This document shows positions 17,683 to 26,161 of a stretch of DNA of 64,000 nucleotides, piece after piece. Position numbers and translations under genes: made by a program. Source of the DNA: Eubacteriales bacterium. GTDB taxonomy: Bacteria; Bacillota; Clostridia; Lachnospirales; Lachnospiraceae. The stretch is taken from NCBI GenBank assembly GCA_030524175.1, contig JAUNHC010000025.1:1-64000 (forward strand), given 5' to 3'. Under the pieces are notes generated by a model, which was given only the letters and a program-made list of their open reading frames with translations, had not been told where the DNA came from and made no database searches. Position 1 is the first letter of the stretch; each line of letters starts with the position of its first letter.

Positions 17683-18315
17683 ATGAACAGTACTAGTTCA
17701 GTCATTACAATCGGACGGGAATATGGAAGCGCAGGAAGACAGATAGGTCAGGAAGTGGCGAAATATTTTGGTATTAAATGCTACGATAAGGAGCTTCTGG
17801 AACATGCTGCCAATGACAGCGGTATTTGCAAGGAATTATTTGAGAACCATGATGAAAAGCCAACCAATAGCTTTTTGTATTCTCTGGTGATGGATACATA
17901 TTCCTTTGGCTATTCTTCTGCAGGATTTACAGATATGCCTATGAACCATAAGGTTTTTCTGGCTCAGTTTGATGCTATTAAGAAGCTGGCGTCCGAAGGA
18001 CCGTGTGTGATGGTAGGGCGCTGTGCTGATTACGCATTGGCGGATTGGAAGGATTGCTTTAGTGTATTTATTCATGCAGACCTTGACTGGAGGATAAACC
18101 GTATTTCCGGAAAATACAGCAAGTCGGCAAAAGAGGCAAAGGACATGATCACCAAGACGGATAAGAGCCGTGCCAGCTATTACAATTATTATACCAACAA
18201 GAAATGGGGTTCTGCGGCAGGATACAGCATGTGTATTGACAGCAGCAAGCTTGGTATTGACGGTACCGCAAGGACGATCATTGAAGCAATCCAGATTTTT
18301 GATTCGCTGAAATAA
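17683..18315 (+). CDS. Cytidylate kinase-like family protein
   Basis: 210 residues. P-loop-type start ITIGREYGSAGRQIGQEVAKYFG (the GREYGSGG motif of the family; Pfam 'cytidylate kinase-like'). GPCVMVGRCADYAL and the ADLDWRINRI / TDKSRASYYNYYTNKKWG lid region follow. These proteins resemble CMP kinase, but their substrate is not established. The gene is monocistronic with its own promoter and ends at a bidirectional hairpin. ATG 17683 follows AAGGGAG; GTG 17674 overlaps that site. Confidence 0.85.
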   Translation: MNSTSSVITIGREYGSAGRQIGQEVAKYFGIKCYDKELLEHAANDSGICKELFENHDEKPTNSFLYSLVMDTYSFGYSSAGFTDMPMNHKVFLAQFDAIKKLASEGPCVMVGRCADYALADWKDCFSVFIHADLDWRINRISGKYSKSAKEAKDMITKTDKSRASYYNYYTNKKWGSAAGYSMCIDSSKLGIDGTARTIIEAIQIFDSLK

Positions 18316-18333
18316 ATACTATCAGATAAATGA

Positions 18334-18366
18334 AAGGGGTATCCTGTGAGGATGCCCCTTAATTTA
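18334..18366. terminator. Hairpin between converging genes (bidirectional terminator)
   Basis: AAGGGGTATCC (18334-18344) pairs with GGATGCCCCTT (18350-18360, one G-U), loop TGTGA. T tracts on both sides are short, so efficiency is uncertain. Confidence 0.6.
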
Positions 18367-19089
18367 TTATACTCTTAAATTCCACCCTTTCAGATCTCCG
18401 TTTAAGATTGCAGTGAACATGCGCTCTTTAGTGCCGGGATGGTCGTGATTCAGCTGCCGGACGAGATTCTTGGCGTATTCCCGTTTTGTATTTCCGTCGG
18501 CAGGGCATCGGTTCTTTACAACCGGAAGATTGTATTTATGCTGAAAGCCGATAACATCAGCCTCCTCCATGAACAGAAGAGGGCGGATGAGAGTGAGATC
18601 CATCCTGTCCCAGTAGGTTACCGGTGAGAAGGTGTGGAACCGTCCTTCGAAAATAAGAGACATAAGCATAGTTTCCACAGCATCATCCTTATGGTGTGCA
18701 TAGGCGATCTTATTACATCCCAGTTCCTTGGCAACCTGGTTCAGGGCGCCTTTGCGCATTTTTGCACAGAGAGAACAGGGGTTGGATTCCTTGCGGTCTT
18801 CGAAGATGATCTTGTAAATTTCGGTAGGGATGCAGGTGTACCGGACTCCAAGCTGGTCGCACAGCTCCTGGATCGGCGCCATAGAAACACCTTTAAAACC
18901 TAAATCAACTGTAACAGCTTCTATTGTAAACGGATGGGGATAAAAACGTGCCAGGCCGTGGAGAGCATAGAGCAGAGTCAGGCTGTCTTTACCTCCGGAG
19001 ATGCCTACTGCAATCTTGTCACCGTCCTGAATCATCTGGAATTCATCTACTGCTTTTCGTGTTACACTTAAAACTTGCTGTAATTTCAT
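18367..19089 (-). CDS. ttcA: TtcA-family tRNA 2-thiolation protein
   Basis: 240 residues. The PP-loop SGGKDS (residues 31-36) activates tRNA with ATP, and Cys105/Cys108 (NPCSLCAK) and Cys195 (NRCPADG) fit the Fe-S-binding set of TtcA, which makes 2-thiocytidine at tRNA position 32. HHKDDAVETMLMSL is also typical. Some Firmicute members may act on other tRNA positions. It stands alone on the minus strand. Confidence 0.85.
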   Translation of the reverse strand: MKLQQVLSVTRKAVDEFQMIQDGDKIAVGISGGKDSLTLLYALHGLARFYPHPFTIEAVTVDLGFKGVSMAPIQELCDQLGVRYTCIPTEIYKIIFEDRKESNPCSLCAKMRKGALNQVAKELGCNKIAYAHHKDDAVETMLMSLIFEGRFHTFSPVTYWDRMDLTLIRPLLFMEEADVIGFQHKYNLPVVKNRCPADGNTKREYAKNLVRQLNHDHPGTKERMFTAILNGDLKGWNLRV

Positions 19090-19304
19090 GGTTTACCCTT
19101 TCTTTATTTTTCCTCAGGCGTTATCATTTATAATAGACTATGTACGGTCAAAAGGCCGGGGATAGTAACATCTTCTCATTATATCGGTTTTACCGGCAGG
19201 GTGCAACATCTAACCCGTAATAAATAATAAAAAAGTTTTAAAAAACTGAGACATTTAATTAATTCCATGTTATAATCTTGTTAGCAAAATTACTGGAGGC
19301 AGAT

Positions 19305-20714
19305 ATGAAATTTCGTTGGGATAATCGTTACTTGCATTGGGGTGTGACTGCTTTTCTTGTTGTGGCAGCCAGCTTACTTTTCTACTATGGAATTTTCCAT
19401 ATGAAAACACTGATAGTAGGAATTAAGACATTTCTGAATATAATGGCTCCTATCATTTACGGAATCGCGTTGGCGTATATCCTCAGCTTTATAGTGAATT
19501 TTTTGGAAAAAATGATTGTTTTTCCACTGCTTAAAAAAAGAGATATCAAGTTAGAAAAAAGAGGCAGGAGAGTAGTCCGTTGGGTTTGTGTACTGTCTTC
19601 ACTGCTTTTATTTGCAATTGTGATCTATGCTTTGATCATGATGATATTACCTCAGCTCATCAGAAGTGTTATGAATATTATTTCAAGTTTTCCTTACTAT
19701 GTGGCAGTTGTGGAGAAGTGGCTCAATTCCTTTATAGAAAAGGGAGGAAACTTAAATCCGGAAACCATTGATATGCTGAACCATTATTCTTTACAGGCTC
19801 AGGAGTATCTTTCAAATAATATCATGCCGCAGATGCAGGAGATGCTTAAGAATATATCTGCCGGTGTATTTGACATTCTTACTTTCCTCAAGAACTTTTT
19901 CATTGGTGCCATTGTGTCATTGTATGTACTGGCAGATAAGGAAATTTTTGTGGCCAGAAGTAAGATGATCATTTATGCCTTGTTCTCGCCGAACAAGAGC
20001 AATACCATTATCCATGCCATGCGTTTTACCCATAAGACCTTCGGGGGATTTTTCAGCGGTAAGCTTTTGGATTCAGCGATCATAGGGGTTCTCTGCTATA
20101 TCGGGACAACAATCCTGGATATTCCGTACGCGATCCTTATCAGTGTGATCGTGGGAGTGACTAATATTATTCCGTTTTTCGGACCATATTTGGGAGCTGT
20201 GCCATGTTTCCTCCTGATCCTGCTTGTTGATCCAGTGAAGAGCTTATATTTTGCTATTTTCGTCCTTGTACTTCAGCAGTTTGACGGTAATATTCTCGGG
20301 CCTAAGATCCTTGGGGACTCCACAGGGCTTTCCAGCTTTATGGTTATCGTATCCATCATGGTGGGAGGCGGTCTGTTCGGAATACCGGGCATGATCGTGG
20401 GTGTTCCGGTATTTGCTGTTATCTACGCAACGGTATGGAGCTTGATCAGCCATTTGCTCCAGGAAAAGGAGATGCCGTCAAATACAGAAGACTATTGCGA
20501 CATTGACTGTCTGGATCCAGAAACAAAGGAAGCAATTCCAATGCCTAAGGAAACACCACACAAAAGACCGGAGCATGTACAGAACGTCAATCCAAACGGA
20601 TTTTTTATGAAAATATGGACAATGATAGTGAAGATAGTCCTTTTATTGTGGAAGCTGCTGAAAGAAAAGTGTGTAGAAATCTGGGAGAAATTAAAAAATC
20701 TAAAGAAGAAATAA
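19305..20714 (+). CDS. AI-2E/PerM family membrane permease
   Basis: 469 residues with about eight membrane helices and a 70-residue basic C-terminal tail. The family core is clear: ADKEIFVARSKM, FGGFFSGKLLDSAIIGVLCYIGTTILDIPYAILISVIVGVTNIIPFFGPYLGAVP, and LQQFDGNILGPKILGDSTGLSSFMVIVSI. Members export small molecules or ions; AI-2 is a substrate only for some. ATG 19305 has GGAGG 5 bp upstream. A TATAAT at 19270-19275 is the likely -10. It is followed by dtd 17 bp downstream. Confidence 0.88.
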   Translation: MKFRWDNRYLHWGVTAFLVVAASLLFYYGIFHMKTLIVGIKTFLNIMAPIIYGIALAYILSFIVNFLEKMIVFPLLKKRDIKLEKRGRRVVRWVCVLSSLLLFAIVIYALIMMILPQLIRSVMNIISSFPYYVAVVEKWLNSFIEKGGNLNPETIDMLNHYSLQAQEYLSNNIMPQMQEMLKNISAGVFDILTFLKNFFIGAIVSLYVLADKEIFVARSKMIIYALFSPNKSNTIIHAMRFTHKTFGGFFSGKLLDSAIIGVLCYIGTTILDIPYAILISVIVGVTNIIPFFGPYLGAVPCFLLILLVDPVKSLYFAIFVLVLQQFDGNILGPKILGDSTGLSSFMVIVSIMVGGGLFGIPGMIVGVPVFAVIYATVWSLISHLLQEKEMPSNTEDYCDIDCLDPETKEAIPMPKETPHKRPEHVQNVNPNGFFMKIWTMIVKIVLLLWKLLKEKCVEIWEKLKNLKKK

Positions 20715-20731
20715 GGGAGACCATATAAGCA

Positions 20732-21181
20732 ATGAAACTGGTAATACAACGTGTAAATCATGCGGAAGTAAAGGTTGAGGGTGAGACAGTGGGAAAAATC
20801 GGAAAGGGACTTCTCGTTTTCATCGGTGTGGGACGGGAGGACGATAAGCCCGCCGCAGATAAATATTTAAAGAAACTTCTCGGCCTTCGTATCTTTGAGG
20901 ACGAAGCAGGGAAAACGAATCTTTCCCTGGCTGATGTGGGCGGAGAACTTTTATTAGTATCCCAGTTTACACTTTATGCCAATTGTAAAAAAGGAAACAG
21001 GCCCAACTTCATAGAGGCAGGTGCGCCTGATCAGGCGGAAAGACTTTATGAATATATGATCGGGGAAGCGAAGAAGAGTGTGCCTGTGGTGGAACATGGC
21101 ATTTTCGGGGCAGATATGAAGATATCTTTGGAAAATGACGGACCTTTTACCATTATACTGGATGAGGCTATTTTATCGTAA
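20732..21181 (+). CDS. dtd: D-aminoacyl-tRNA deacylase
   Basis: 149 residues, standard length. It removes D-amino acids (and glycine from mischarged tRNA-Ala). The active-site motifs SQFTLYA and NDGPFT (with the cross-subunit Gly-Pro) are intact. It is co-transcribed with the permease upstream and probably the M23 gene downstream (30 bp gap). Confidence 0.97.
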   Translation: MKLVIQRVNHAEVKVEGETVGKIGKGLLVFIGVGREDDKPAADKYLKKLLGLRIFEDEAGKTNLSLADVGGELLLVSQFTLYANCKKGNRPNFIEAGAPDQAERLYEYMIGEAKKSVPVVEHGIFGADMKISLENDGPFTIILDEAILS

Positions 21182-21211
21182 CAGTTCAGGGAATGCACAA
21201 GGGGGATTTTG

Positions 21212-22759
21212 ATGAAGCATAAACTGAGGGCATTATGGACAGCACTGTTCTTTTTTTCAGCGGTATTTGTGTGTTCGGTGACAGTTTTTCACACAGTTGA
21301 AGTAAAAGCTGCCCAGACAACGGCAAAAGCACCTAAAAATCAATTTGTGAAGAAGAATGGAAAATGGTATTACTATGATCCCAATGGGAAATTAGTTAAG
21401 GGTTGGTATACCTCCAAGGCCGGGGTGAAGTATTACTTCGGAAAAGACGGTGCTGCAAAGGAAGGGATCATTACCATCAGCGGAAAGAAATATTGCTTTA
21501 ACGCTAAAGGCAAAATGCTGAAGGAATGGCAGACAGTCAAAGGGAAGAAATACTTCTTTGATCAGAATGACGGGCATATGCACACTGGCTGGACTACCAC
21601 GGCGGCAGGAAATAAATACTATTTCTGGAGTGACGGTGTCATCCGCCCCGGCTGGCAGAAAGTGAGCGGGAAGACGTATTATTTCAATGACCTGGGCAAA
21701 ATGATAAAGAACGCCTTTGCCACAGATGGTGCAAAGAAATATTATCTGGACAAAAACGGACAGAGGAAAAAGGGCAGGATAAAAATAAAAAATGCCTGGT
21801 ATGCCTTTAACCGTACCACATATGTAATGGTAAAAAACGGCTGGTACAAGGAGACAGATGGTTCCTATTATTATGCCGGTCCGGACGGAAAACTTCTCAG
21901 CGGATTCTATAAACCGGACAGTTATTACCGTTATTCCCGTCCTTCTGACTGCAGAATGTTAACAGGATGGCAGGAGATTGACGGTTGGAAATATTACTTT
22001 AAGAAATCAAATGGTCTTCGCTATGATGACTGCAAAATCACGCTGTCCGGTAAGATGTATTATTTTTCAAAAACAGGAAAGCTGTATGAGAAAAAATGGT
22101 TCACTAAGCCGGAAGGAACTTATTATGCCATGGATAAGGGTGTGCTTGCCACAGGATGGCTTACCCTTAAGGGCAATACCTACTATATGAATTCAAAAAC
22201 AGGTGTTCGGGAAACCGGATGGGTGACAGTAGGGGATGATAAGTATTACCTGAATCCGACCACCGGCATTCTGGCAAGAGAAGAATGGGTAGATAAGGAG
22301 CACTATGTAGGGGAAGACGGGGCTTGGATAGAAGGTTACCAAAGCAACAATTTCCGCTGGCCGTTAGATTCCAAATGGAATACGATTACAAGCGGCTTCG
22401 GGAACAGGGAGTCACCTGGCGGAATTGGTTCTACCAATCACAAGGGAATTGATATTTATGCGCCTACAGGTACACCTATTTATGCGGCAGCCGCAGGTAC
22501 GGTGGTAACGAAGCAGAAACCGGCCCAAAGCGGCGGCGGAGGCAATTACACAGTGATTGACCATGGCAATGGCTTGATGACAGAATATATGCACCAGTCA
22601 AAATTTGCCGCAGGACTGAAGGTGGGCAGCATAGTTAAAAAGGGCCAGCTCATCGGTTATGTGGGGACTACAGGAAATGTCACAGGGCCTCATCTGCATT
22701 TGGGAGTTATTGTGAATGGAATACGCAAAAATCCATTGAACTATGTGAAGAAACCTTGA
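21212..22759 (+). CDS. Secreted M23 peptidase with choline-binding-type wall repeats
   Basis: 515 residues. A signal peptide (LFFFSAVFVCSVTVF, cut near VKAA) is followed by about a dozen ~20-residue repeats of the GWYxxxxGxxYYFxxDGxxxxG type (cell-wall-binding repeats, residues ~40-370). The C-terminal LytM/M23 domain has zinc ligands His410 and Asp414 (NHKGID) and His496 in the HLHLG motif. It is expected to cut peptidoglycan cross-bridges or stems while held on the wall. The repeats replace the usual LysM anchors. Confidence 0.92.
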   Translation: MKHKLRALWTALFFFSAVFVCSVTVFHTVEVKAAQTTAKAPKNQFVKKNGKWYYYDPNGKLVKGWYTSKAGVKYYFGKDGAAKEGIITISGKKYCFNAKGKMLKEWQTVKGKKYFFDQNDGHMHTGWTTTAAGNKYYFWSDGVIRPGWQKVSGKTYYFNDLGKMIKNAFATDGAKKYYLDKNGQRKKGRIKIKNAWYAFNRTTYVMVKNGWYKETDGSYYYAGPDGKLLSGFYKPDSYYRYSRPSDCRMLTGWQEIDGWKYYFKKSNGLRYDDCKITLSGKMYYFSKTGKLYEKKWFTKPEGTYYAMDKGVLATGWLTLKGNTYYMNSKTGVRETGWVTVGDDKYYLNPTTGILAREEWVDKEHYVGEDGAWIEGYQSNNFRWPLDSKWNTITSGFGNRESPGGIGSTNHKGIDIYAPTGTPIYAAAAGTVVTKQKPAQSGGGGNYTVIDHGNGLMTEYMHQSKFAAGLKVGSIVKKGQLIGYVGTTGNVTGPHLHLGVIVNGIRKNPLNYVKKP

Positions 22760-22787
22760 CAGTCTATAGAGACTGAATAAATTTTTC
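22760..22787 (+). terminator. Weak terminator after the M23 gene
   Basis: CAGTCT (22760-22765) pairs with AGACTG (22770-22775), followed by AATAAATTTTTC. A second, stronger GCGCCGGA/TCCGGCGC hairpin is at 22866-22898 but has no T run. Confidence 0.5.
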
Positions 22788-22949
22788 TATGATCTACGTG
22801 AGTAAGGATGGTATTGGTTTCTAAGCCGCTGGTTTATCTGTAAACGATAAGTCATGAAATGAGAAGCGCCGGATACATGATGAAGTGTATTCCGGCGCAT
22901 TATAGATGGATATATCTATACGACAAACCCGAGTTTTTCAAATAGATGG

Positions 22950-22978
22950 TTGCTAAAATACCGGGGGTATGCTACAAT
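22950..22978 (+). promoter_or_regulatory. Recombinase promoter with inverted repeat in the spacer
   Basis: TTGCTA (22950-22955), 17 bp, TACAAT (22973-22978). The spacer contains ATACC-GGG-GGTAT (about 22958-22970), a 13-bp inverted repeat placed where a repressor or MerR-like activator could act. Confidence 0.6.
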
Positions 22979-23111
22979 CTCATTATGAGGCCATAATTTT
23001 GTATGGTTGTGCTCGGGTCAACTTTATTGCTATTAAAGACGTTTGCAGGTGCTGTTTTGATTTATATCTGCATTTATTATATTTTGATTACAAATTACAA
23101 GGAGCTTATGT

Positions 23112-24167
23112 ATGGACAAAAAAATCACGTATCATGAACAGACAGATATTCAGAATACCCTCAGGCTGCGTGAAGTTTTAAAAACTTTACCGCCTTTCTG
23201 CAAGGATTATTTTCGTGCTATAGATGCAACTACAACTGCTAAAACAAGGATTTCCTATGCCTATGACATTCGGATCTTCTTTCAGTTCCTTCTGGAGGAA
23301 AATCCGGCTTTTAAGGACTATTCCATGCAGGACTTTAAAGTGGATGTTCTGGATCAGGTTAAGGCTCTTGATATTGAAGAATATGAAGAATATTTAAAAG
23401 TATATCACAGCGGCGACAAAACAGAAACTAATGGCGAACGAGGCCTTAAGAGAAAAGTTTCTGCACTGCGAAGCTTTTATGCATATTATTATAAACGTGA
23501 AATGATCCAGACAAATCCTACTGTTTTAGTAGATGTTCCTAAAATCCATCAAAAAAGCATTATACGTCTTGATGCCGATGAAGTTGCACTGCTTCTGGAT
23601 TACATTGAACACTGCGGCGACCAGCTGACAGGCCAGAAACGTGTGTATTATGAGAAAACCAAGGAACGTGACCTGGCCCTTGTGACACTTCTTCTTGGAA
23701 CAGGAATCCGTGTTTCTGAATGTGTAGGACTGGATATTGAAGACGTTGATTTTAAGAATAACGGTATCAAGGTTACCCGGAAAGGCGGAAATGAGATGGT
23801 GGTCTACTTCGGACCTGAAGTAGAAAAAGCCTTGAAGAATTACCTGGAGGTCCGTGAGGGGATCACACCTCTGAATGGTCATGAGCATGCACTCTTCTAT
23901 TCTACCCAGCGCCGCCGTATGGGGGTTCAGGCAGTGGAAAATCTGGTAAAAAAATATGCCCGGGAAATTACCACCACCAAGAAAATAACCCCTCATAAGC
24001 TGCGCAGCACCTACGGTACTGCCCTCTACCAGGAAACCAATGATATCTATCTGGTAGCTGATGTTTTAGGTCACCGTGACGTCAATACAACGAAGAAGCA
24101 TTACGCTGCCATGGATGACGCCAGACGCAGGCGGGCCGCATCTGCAGTTAAACTGCGGGAAGATTGA
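23112..24167 (+). CDS. Tyrosine recombinase, XerS-like single type
   Basis: 351 residues. N-terminal SAM-like core-binding domain (residues ~35-135) and catalytic domain with all six residues: Arg200 (GTGIRVSE), Lys224 (TRKGG), His295 and Arg298 (HKLRS), His321 (LGHRD) and Tyr331. Length and layout match streptococcal XerS (356 residues), a lone dimer-resolution recombinase, better than phage integrases. No phage or ICE genes surround it. ATG 23112 has AAGGAG 8 bp upstream. Its stop abuts the stop of the converging reductase gene. Confidence 0.85.
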   Translation: MDKKITYHEQTDIQNTLRLREVLKTLPPFCKDYFRAIDATTTAKTRISYAYDIRIFFQFLLEENPAFKDYSMQDFKVDVLDQVKALDIEEYEEYLKVYHSGDKTETNGERGLKRKVSALRSFYAYYYKREMIQTNPTVLVDVPKIHQKSIIRLDADEVALLLDYIEHCGDQLTGQKRVYYEKTKERDLALVTLLLGTGIRVSECVGLDIEDVDFKNNGIKVTRKGGNEMVVYFGPEVEKALKNYLEVREGITPLNGHEHALFYSTQRRRMGVQAVENLVKKYAREITTTKKITPHKLRSTYGTALYQETNDIYLVADVLGHRDVNTTKKHYAAMDDARRRRAASAVKLRED

Positions 24168-25301
24168 TCAGCTCTTTAATTTATTTGTGAAATCTTCCAT
24201 TGCCTCCGAGATTTTAATTTGCTGAGGACAGACTGCTTCACAGCTTCTGCATCCTATGCAGGCACTGGGCTTTTTGTCCTCAGGGTATGCCATCAGCGCC
24301 ATTGGTGCAATGAAACCGCCTTCCGTAACGCAATGTTCATTATACAACGAAAGAAGTACAGGAATATCTAACTCCTGGGGGCAATGGCTGGTACAATATC
24401 GGCATGCAGTACAGGGAAGGGCTATGGTACTTACCATTTTGTCTGCAATATCTAAAATTGTCTTCATTTCATTGTCTGATAAGGGTTTATCTTCCTCAAA
24501 AGTATGGATATTATTTTTCAGCTGCTCATAATTTGACATACCCGATAAAACAACTGTAACTTCAGGAATGCTTTGTAAAAAGCGGAATGCCCATGCAGGA
24601 ATCTCTTCCTCCGGCCTCATTTCTTTCAGTCTGGCATTGTTTTCTTCAGACAGTGAAGCCAGCTTACCGCCACGGACAGGTTCCATCACCCAGACAGGTA
24701 TCTTATATTCTGTCAGTAATTCCACCTTCCTCTTTGCATCCTGGAAAGACCAATCTATATAATTTAACTGAATCTGTCCAAATTCTATGGCATCTCCATA
24801 TGTCTCGAGGAAACGTTTCATTACATCATAGCTTCCGTGGGCCGAAAATCCCAGATGTTTGATCCGTCCATTCCTCTTCTGCTTGATCAGATAATCATAA
24901 ATCCCATATTTTTCATCAAGATATGCATCAATATTCATTTCACATACATTGTGGAAGAGATAAAAATCAAAATATTCCACCTGGCATTTTTTTAACTGCT
25001 CTTCAAAGATCTCTTCTACTTTTCCCATATTCGAGAGATCATAGCCCGGGAATTTGGATGCCAGATAAAATTGATCTCTTGGATAGTTCTTTAAAACTTT
25101 TCCCATCACGGTTTCAGAGTTTCCGTCATGATACCCATAGGCTGTATCGTAATAATTGATTCCATGTTCCATTGAGTATGCAACCATCCGGGCTGTCTGT
25201 TCCTCATCGATCACTGCATCGTTTCCGTCAACCACAGGAAGGCGCATTGCTCCCATTCCAAGCATTGATAATTTCTTGTCTTTAAATGTTTTGTAAATCA
25301 T
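24168..25301 (-). CDS. Aldo/keto reductase with C-terminal 4Fe-4S domain
   Basis: 377 residues. AKR barrel with the tetrad Asp52, Tyr57, Lys83 and His117, and the RIKHLGFSAHG strand. Residues ~300-375 add two ferredoxin-like clusters, CTACRYCTSHCPQ and CIGCRSCEAVCPQ. This combination is common in anaerobes; substrate unknown. It is the second gene of an operon with the flavodoxin-like gene upstream (28 bp gap), so electrons may pass between flavin and Fe-S proteins. Confidence 0.92.
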   Translation of the reverse strand: MIYKTFKDKKLSMLGMGAMRLPVVDGNDAVIDEEQTARMVAYSMEHGINYYDTAYGYHDGNSETVMGKVLKNYPRDQFYLASKFPGYDLSNMGKVEEIFEEQLKKCQVEYFDFYLFHNVCEMNIDAYLDEKYGIYDYLIKQKRNGRIKHLGFSAHGSYDVMKRFLETYGDAIEFGQIQLNYIDWSFQDAKRKVELLTEYKIPVWVMEPVRGGKLASLSEENNARLKEMRPEEEIPAWAFRFLQSIPEVTVVLSGMSNYEQLKNNIHTFEEDKPLSDNEMKTILDIADKMVSTIALPCTACRYCTSHCPQELDIPVLLSLYNEHCVTEGGFIAPMALMAYPEDKKPSACIGCRSCEAVCPQQIKISEAMEDFTNKLKS

Positions 25302-25329
25302 GATTGTCCTCCGCTATATCCATCAACTG

Positions 25330-25953
25330 TTATCTGACAAAATTTGTCCTGTTACCCCGCTCTGCTTCCGGGTGACCAATTCCTTTGGTTTTGCCCAATT
25401 CAATACATTTCAGAATCCATGCCATATTACGGCCCACATTCCGCATTGTCTGAAGGCCTTCCAAATCCTCTCCCACCTGCTCAGGCTCTGTCCCGTGCAC
25501 CATATTCCAGTATGTAGAACCGATTACAGGCATATTAGTAATGGTAAAGTATTTGTTTAGCACATCAAAAGAGGCTGTAGTTCCCCCTCTTCTGGCAGAC
25601 ACCACTGCTGCACCAGGCTTATACTGGAAGCTGGCTGATCCGGCATAAAACATCCGGTCAAGAAGTGACAGGAACTGGCCTGACGGATGTGCATAATAAA
25701 CCGGTGAACCGAAAACAAAGCCGTCAGCGTTTTCTGCCTTGTCAATCCACTCATTTACCAGATCATCATTGAATACACATCTTCCTTTTTCTGAACATTT
25801 ACCGCATGCAATACAATCACGTATGGGCTTTCCTCCCATCTGGAGAAGCTCTGTTTCAATCCCTTCCTCTCTCAAAACCTTCTCCACCTGGGACAAAGCT
25901 ATATAAGTACACCCGTTTAACCGCGTACTGCCGTTTATTAATAATACCTTCAT
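25330..25953 (-). CDS. Flavodoxin-family NAD(P)H-dependent FMN oxidoreductase
   Basis: 207 residues. Flavodoxin-like fold with the FMN phosphate loop GSTRLNGCT, a CIACGKC segment seen in iron-sulfur flavoproteins, and FGSPVYYAHPSGQ. The central region (VVSARRGGTTASFD) fits FMN reductases. It is the first gene of the operon with the aldo/keto reductase, driven by the MerR-type promoter at 26036-26066. A role in detoxifying electrophiles or quinones is inferred. Confidence 0.88.
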   Translation of the reverse strand: MKVLLINGSTRLNGCTYIALSQVEKVLREEGIETELLQMGGKPIRDCIACGKCSEKGRCVFNDDLVNEWIDKAENADGFVFGSPVYYAHPSGQFLSLLDRMFYAGSASFQYKPGAAVVSARRGGTTASFDVLNKYFTITNMPVIGSTYWNMVHGTEPEQVGEDLEGLQTMRNVGRNMAWILKCIELGKTKGIGHPEAERGNRTNFVR

Positions 25954-26035
25954 ATAATCCGCCTCCTGATTTATTTTAGATAGTATTCATGTTAGAAAGT
26001 GATAGTCCTTTTTTCCATGAGGTCTGACTATATTA

Positions 26036-26066
26036 AGTATACACGTTAGAGTTAACTCAAAGTCAA
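26036..26066 (-). promoter_or_regulatory. MerR-type promoter (19-bp spacer) of the flavodoxin-reductase operon
   Basis: On the minus strand TTGACT (26061-26066), exactly 19 bp, TATACT (26036-26041). The over-long spacer holds the palindrome GAGTTAACTC (26048-26057). A 19-bp spacer with a central dyad is the hallmark of MerR-family activation, and GAGTTAACTC matches the core of operators used by aldehyde/thiol-responsive MerR proteins. No merR gene is in the window. Confidence 0.75.
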
Positions 26067-26161
26067 TATATCTTTTTAATTTCTTATGCAAAATAAGTTT
26101 ATGGGGTATGATCTACAGGTTAATACATATCTGCGGCAGGACAATTCCTTCTGCAATTATT

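Larger units (their letters stand above)
22760..23111. other. Intergenic region M23 peptidase / recombinase
   Basis: 352 bp. It contains two hairpins (22760-22775; 22866-22898) and the recombinase promoter with an inverted repeat. I looked for a dif-like recombination site beside the recombinase and found no convincing 28-31 bp candidate. Confidence 0.6.

Noticed and set aside
22928-23021. Long-range stem ACCCGAG/CTCGGGT that might close a structured RNA before the recombinase
   Set aside because: A good promoter (22950-22978) lies between the arms, so no transcript from it contains both; no known RNA family core seen.
22760-24167. The tyrosine recombinase as a prophage or ICE integrase
   Set aside because: No att-like repeats, no excisionase, relaxase or phage genes nearby, and the length fits a host XerS-type protein.
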